From: Christensenella sp. UBA5394
GTDB taxonomy: Bacteria; Bacillota; Clostridia; Christensenellales; CAG-138
Length of the DNA: 8,730 nt
Reading direction: 5' to 3'
Assembly: GCA_002409725.1 (NCBI GenBank)
Contig: DHOI01000014.1
Location: 7,456 to 16,185, forward strand
Every line of letters begins with the position of its first letter. Position 1 is the first letter of the stretch. The position numbers were made by a program, and so were the translations under genes. The notes beneath the pieces were generated by a model. That model was not told the origin of the DNA, did not search any database, and saw only the letters and a program-made list of their open reading frames with translations. Below, in pieces: positions 6,604-8,730 of the stretch.

Positions 6604-6886
6604 ATGCACGACATTACGGCCTTGGGGGAATTGCTGTCGATTTCACCGAAAGCGGGCTCTCGGCAAACGGCATGAAGCTTTTTGAGCGGAACCCCGGCGG
6701 CACTATGGCCAATGTGCTGGCCGCCGCGGCGAAATGTGGCCGTAAAACCGCCTTCATCGGTAAGGTAGGGGCGGATATGCATGGCCTGTTCCTCAAATAT
6801 TCCCTGAAGGCCGCATCGGCAAGCGGGACGGCGTCCCGGCCATGCCGGAAAAGCGCGGGATCGAGGCTCTGCTTCGGGCAAACTGA
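6604..6886 (+). pseudogene. PfkB-family sugar kinase (fructokinase-like) remnant
   Basis: Pieces of a ribokinase/PfkB sugar kinase can be read in three successive frames. The start MHDITALGELL (6604-6636) is followed by a one-base loss near 6637; the next frame continues DFTESGLSANGMKLFERNPG and on through GTMANVLAAAAKCGRKTAFIG to about 6810. The third frame then ends with KRDGVPAMPEKRGIEALLRA and a stop at 6884-6886, which resembles the family's usual C-terminus. Intact fructokinases are about 310-320 residues, so roughly 200 or more residues, including the catalytic GAGD region, are deleted at about 6805-6825. Without the frameshift correction the first frame stops at 6673-6675, after 23 codons. 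It begins four bases after leuS and was probably co-transcribed with it. The kinase identity comes from motif memory; the exact sugar is unknown. Confidence 0.85.
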
Positions 6887-6895
6887 ATAGGAAAA

Positions 6896-6939
6896 AAGGC
6901 GCGCTGCAGGAAAAATCGCCGTGGTGCGCCCTTGGTTTT
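6896..6939 (+). terminator. Probable terminator after leuS and the kinase remnant
   Basis: GGCGCGCTGC (6898-6907) pairs with GTGGTGCGCC (6921-6930), ten pairs including three G-T wobbles, around a 13-base loop. A short T-tract (TTGGTTTT, 6932-6939) follows. Strength is moderate. Confidence 0.55.
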
Positions 6940-6999
6940 ACGGCTCATTGGCAAGAGAACCGAAAGGGCCGGATCATTAATTGCAGGGGGGATAGGCAT

Positions 7000-7668
7000 A
7001 TGAATAGAAAAATCGGCATGCTCGGCTCGCTGATCAATCTTGCTTCCGTAATCGGATTTGCCTTGAGCATGATGATTGGTTCCAACTTTGGGAGTTACCT
7101 TGCCAGTATTTTTATTGCCTTGGGCTTTGTTTTGATGGCGAGCGCGTTTTGCCAGGAAAGCGAAGCGGATCGTAAAGCGGCGGGATATGCCGCGCTGGTT
7201 TTTTCCGGGATTTATGCGGCCCTGATCCTGCTGGTATATTTTGCCCAGATGACGGCGGTAAGGCTCGACGGGCTGGATGCGCAGGCCATGCAGATCCTGG
7301 ATTACCAGCGGCTCGGCCTTTTTTTCAGCTATGACCTGCTAGGCTACGGCATGATGGCCTTAGCTACCTTGTTCGTGGGATTAACGATCAAAGCCACCGC
7401 TCTTCGCGATAAATGGCTGAAAGGACTTTTGCTGATTCACGGCATATTTTTTATCGGCTGCTTTATCCTGCCCACGCTGGGGCTTTTTTCGGCAGAGATG
7501 GAGAATGCCAATTGGATAGGCGATGCAATTTTAGAGTCCTGGTGCCTCTATTTTTCGCCGGTGGGCATCCTGTCATTCTTACATTTCAGGAACGGCGGCG
7601 AAAGGGGCGCTATAGCGCCTGGCCAGGCAAGCCGGCCGCAGCAGCAGGAGAAGAACGTGCGGTCATAA
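7000..7668 (+). CDS. Six-helix integral membrane protein, function unknown
   Basis: This 222-residue protein is strongly hydrophobic. Predicted membrane segments fall at about 7-28, 33-51, 60-87, 105-130, 140-163 and 175-196, followed by a short polar, basic tail (GQASRPQQQEKNVRS). No enzyme, transporter or ABC-permease motif is visible. I recall similar hypothetical proteins in Clostridia with conserved stretches such as LVYFAQ, FSYDLLGYG and WCLYFSPVGILSFLHF, but none with a known role. A G-rich ribosome binding site (GGGGGGAT, 6986-6992) precedes the ATG. The promoter is not obvious. The gene sits alone between two hairpin terminators, so it appears monocistronic, and neighbours give no functional clue. 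A membrane stress, sensor or immunity role would be speculation. Confidence 0.85.
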   Translation: MNRKIGMLGSLINLASVIGFALSMMIGSNFGSYLASIFIALGFVLMASAFCQESEADRKAAGYAALVFSGIYAALILLVYFAQMTAVRLDGLDAQAMQILDYQRLGLFFSYDLLGYGMMALATLFVGLTIKATALRDKWLKGLLLIHGIFFIGCFILPTLGLFSAEMENANWIGDAILESWCLYFSPVGILSFLHFRNGGERGAIAPGQASRPQQQEKNVRS

Positions 7669-7680
7669 AAGCCCGGCAAG

Positions 7681-7722
7681 AAAGACGCGCCGCAATTGGG
7701 AGCCTGTTGCAGCGCGCCTTTT
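7681..7722 (+). terminator. Terminator of the membrane protein gene
   Basis: Bases 7681-7695 pair with 7707-7721 (13 of 15 positions) around an 11-base loop, with TTTT (7719-7722) at the 3' edge and further T-rich sequence after. It begins 12 bases after the stop. Confidence 0.75.
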
Positions 7723-7746
7723 ACTTTGTTCTTCCTTTAATATAAT
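7720..7746 (+). promoter_or_regulatory. Possible promoter of the zinc-ribbon gene
   Basis: A perfect TATAAT (7741-7746) lies 44 bases before the start codon. The best -35 candidate is TTTACT (7720-7725), but the spacer is only 15 bases and it overlaps the preceding terminator. The -10 is good; the whole promoter is tentative. Confidence 0.45.
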
Positions 7747-7789
7747 ACAATCAGGAGCTGGAAAGACAACAGAAATAGGAGGAATTCAT

Positions 7790-8038
7790 ATGGATTGCCC
7801 ATATTGTGGAAAAGACATGAAATACGGTAAAATATATGGAGTAAATGGTAAGGGCGCTTTTTGGCTCCCCGGAGATAGTATTCCATTTCATATCGTAACG
7901 CATAAAAATATAGATAAATCCAATGGCGTAGCCTTAGCTAAAACCACAGTAGGCTTTATTGTTACAGATAATGCAGTTGGCTACCATTGTATCGGCTGCA
8001 AAAAGATTATTATTGATGTTGAAGAATACATCAAATGA
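7790..8038 (+). CDS. Small zinc-ribbon protein, DUF6487-like
   Basis: This 82-residue protein has one CxxC at each end: CPYC (C3, C6) at the start and CIGC (C67, C70) near the end. Together they should form a single four-cysteine zinc ribbon around a central beta-rich section (AFWLPGDSIPFHIV). The pattern, with a conserved CKKIIIDVEEY ending, matches my memory of the DUF6487 (PF20097) family of small Firmicutes proteins of unknown function. AGGAGG (7777-7782) precedes the ATG. The reading frame is clearly AT-richer than its neighbours (many ATA, AAA, GTA and TTA codons), hinting at recent acquisition or different selection. It has its own likely promoter, and no plus-strand terminator is seen right after the stop. 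A role in binding nucleic acid or protein is possible but unproven. Confidence 0.85.
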   Translation: MDCPYCGKDMKYGKIYGVNGKGAFWLPGDSIPFHIVTHKNIDKSNGVALAKTTVGFIVTDNAVGYHCIGCKKIIIDVEEYIK

Positions 8039-8089
8039 GAAAATGCGAAAGCCTAAACGCCCCATAACTTTGCCGGCATAGATATCAAC

Positions 8090-8116
8090 AAAAAAAGCGG
8101 GATGCCCGCATCCCGC
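8090..8116 (-). terminator. Terminator of the GIY-YIG-like gene
   Basis: GCGGGATGC (8097-8105) pairs perfectly with GCATCCCGC (8108-8116) across a two-base CC spacer, so the real loop opens the innermost pairs. It is followed on the minus strand by seven T (complement of 8090-8096). It lies 15 bases beyond the stop codon of the minus-strand gene. Read on the plus strand there is no T-tract. Confidence 0.9.
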
Positions 8117-8131
8117 CCTACATGCCGCGTA

Positions 8132-8461
8132 TTATTGCGCCGCCTTTTTTTCCTGCCACATCTCGAGCAGGGTCTTGATATCCTGTGCGAATTCCGGGTT
8201 GCTCTGGTCCGGCTTCTTCTCCAATTCTTCCAGCACGGTGAAGGTAAAGGAAGAAGCGCCGTATTGCTTCCATTCTTCGCGCATCGAGGGCTCCGGGCAG
8301 GAATCGTGATCAACAGCAAACTGGAAGCGGCTTTTTTGCCCTTCGAGGTTTTGCGCGGCTTTGAGCCAGGCGCGGCCATTGCCCTCACAGAGGATGCAAA
8401 ATACGCCGCCGGTTACCTTGCGGCTTTTATATTGTTCTTTAAGCGCTTTTTTGTTATCCAT
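8132..8461 (-). CDS. Small GIY-YIG-nuclease-like protein, degenerate
   Basis: This 109-residue soluble protein begins with a basic, helical MDNKKALKEQYKSRK segment, then a beta strand GGVFCIL at 18-24, and later WKQYGASSFTFTVLEEL (about 64-80) and a charged helical C-terminus. The layout (an LKEQYK start, a GVF/GIY strand, a QNLEG turn, and an EEWK..G...F....LEEL block) matches small Firmicutes proteins annotated as GIY-YIG nuclease family, related to the domain fused to LuxR/ArsR-type regulators. Here the hallmark residues are eroded: GIY reads GVF, and the YIG position reads roughly AWLKA, so catalysis is doubtful. The start has a purine-rich GGAAAAGAGAAG ribosome binding site upstream. The gene has its own promoter and terminator. 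It could be a nucleic-acid-binding relic; family confidence is moderate, and the coding call is firm. Confidence 0.8.
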   Translation of the reverse strand: MDNKKALKEQYKSRKVTGGVFCILCEGNGRAWLKAAQNLEGQKSRFQFAVDHDSCPEPSMREEWKQYGASSFTFTVLEELEKKPDQSNPEFAQDIKTLLEMWQEKKAAQ

Positions 8462-8498
8462 ACTTCTCTTTTCCTTTGCTGTAATATCCTATTCCCCT

Positions 8499-8527
8499 AT
8501 CATACAGCATGCGGGCCCAAGGCGCAA
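8499..8527 (-). promoter_or_regulatory. Promoter of the GIY-YIG-like gene
   Basis: On the minus strand, TTGCGC (complement of 8522-8527), a 17-base spacer and TATGAT (complement of 8499-8504). The -10 matches consensus at 5 of 6 positions. It lies about 38 bases before the start codon. Confidence 0.55.
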
Positions 8528-8597
8528 TCTACAACCCTGCAGCCCGGCGGACTGTATTGTAGTCCTAAACGTGCACAGGTGCGGCGCATAAAAACGA

Positions 8598-8626
8598 TTG
8601 CAAACCGCGGGCACATATGATAAAAT
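8598..8626 (+). promoter_or_regulatory. tRNA-Leu promoter
   Basis: TTGCAA (8598-8603), a 17-base spacer and TAAAAT (8621-8626) place the start about 11 bases before the mature tRNA 5' end. Confidence 0.7.
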
Positions 8627-8643
8627 CACATTCGGTACCTTGC

Positions 8644-8730
8644 GCCGGTGTGATGGAATTGGCAGACGTGACGGACTCAAAATCCGTTGGTAGCGATACC
8701 GTGTGGGTTCGAGTCCCACCACCGGCACCA
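8644..8730 (+). tRNA. tRNA-Leu (anticodon CAA)
   Basis: This class II tRNA reads UUG codons. The acceptor stem GCCGGTG (8644-8650) pairs with CACCGGC; the D-arm contains the AATTGGCAGAC stretch typical of leucine tRNAs. The anticodon stem ACGGA/TCCGT encloses CTCAAAA, giving anticodon CAA. The long variable arm is around TGGTAGCGATACC, and the T-arm is GTGGG-TTCGAGT-CCCAC. The discriminator base is A, and CCA is genomically encoded. Total length is 87 bases, ending at the last base of the window. Confidence 0.96.

Noticed and set aside
5913..6881. 322-codon open frame antisense to the leuS 3' end and the kinase remnant
   Set aside because: The composition is typical of an antisense shadow, and it crosses two unrelated sense features; no start signal.
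8132..8155. Plus-strand T-run (8145-8151) as a terminator for the zinc-ribbon gene
   Set aside because: The stem before it is weak, and the bases are the final lysine and alanine codons of the minus-strand gene.
8489..8728. Minus-strand frame across the tRNA-Leu, with a product starting MPVVGLEPTRYRYQ
   Set aside because: This is the well-known false protein produced by translating the reverse strand of a leucine or serine tRNA; the tRNA cloverleaf explains it.
8644..8730. tRNA-Leu as the attachment site of an integrated element
   Set aside because: tRNA genes are common integration sites, but the window ends at the CCA, and no integrase or repeated tRNA 3' end is visible inside it.

Overview
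The window looks like chromosomal housekeeping DNA from a fairly GC-rich member of the Bacillota (Clostridia-like). The evidence is a T-box leader in front of leuS, strong AGGAGG-type ribosome binding sites, sigma-A-like promoters with 17-base spacers, a PHP-family (HisJ-type) histidinol phosphatase, and small proteins of Firmicutes type (DUF6487-like and GIY-YIG-like). Genus cannot be fixed from the sequence alone.

Layout: (1) 79-1504, minus strand: a cold-shock protein gene followed by a minimal DEAD-box RNA helicase. They are separated by a GC-rich hairpin with a poor T-tract and no obvious helicase promoter, so they probably form a cold-shock RNA-remodelling unit driven by one promoter at 1624-1652. 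That promoter's leader carries a large hairpin. (2) 1720-2300, plus: mscL with a C-terminal zinc ribbon, its own extended -10 promoter, and a strong terminator. (3) 2339-2865, plus: a single-domain cupin gene ending at a 34-base perfect palindrome, shared as a bidirectional terminator with the convergent hisJ. (4) 2866-3807, minus: a 150-base GC-rich gene-free stretch, then the PHP histidinol phosphatase gene. (5) 3861-6599, plus: a promoter interlaced with the divergent hisJ promoter, a full T-box leader with a probable CUC leucine specifier, and leuS. (6) 6604-6939: remains of a PfkB-family sugar kinase gene immediately behind leuS, broken by a one-base frameshift and a large internal deletion. 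(7) 7000-7722: a six-helix membrane protein of unknown function. (8) 7790-8038: an AT-richer small zinc-ribbon protein. (9) 8090-8527, minus: a degenerate GIY-YIG-like protein with terminator and promoter. (10) 8598-8730: promoter and tRNA-Leu(CAA), with CCA encoded, ending exactly at the window edge.

The best-linked genes are csp plus helicase (RNA structure remodelling in the cold) and the leucine T-box plus leuS (sensing uncharged tRNA-Leu). I see no CRISPR array, transposase, phage gene or defence island, and no convincing undescribed multi-gene system. The points worth a second look are mostly regulatory: the csp leader hairpin, the csp/helicase intercistronic hairpin, the interlaced hisJ/leuS promoters and the decaying kinase gene.
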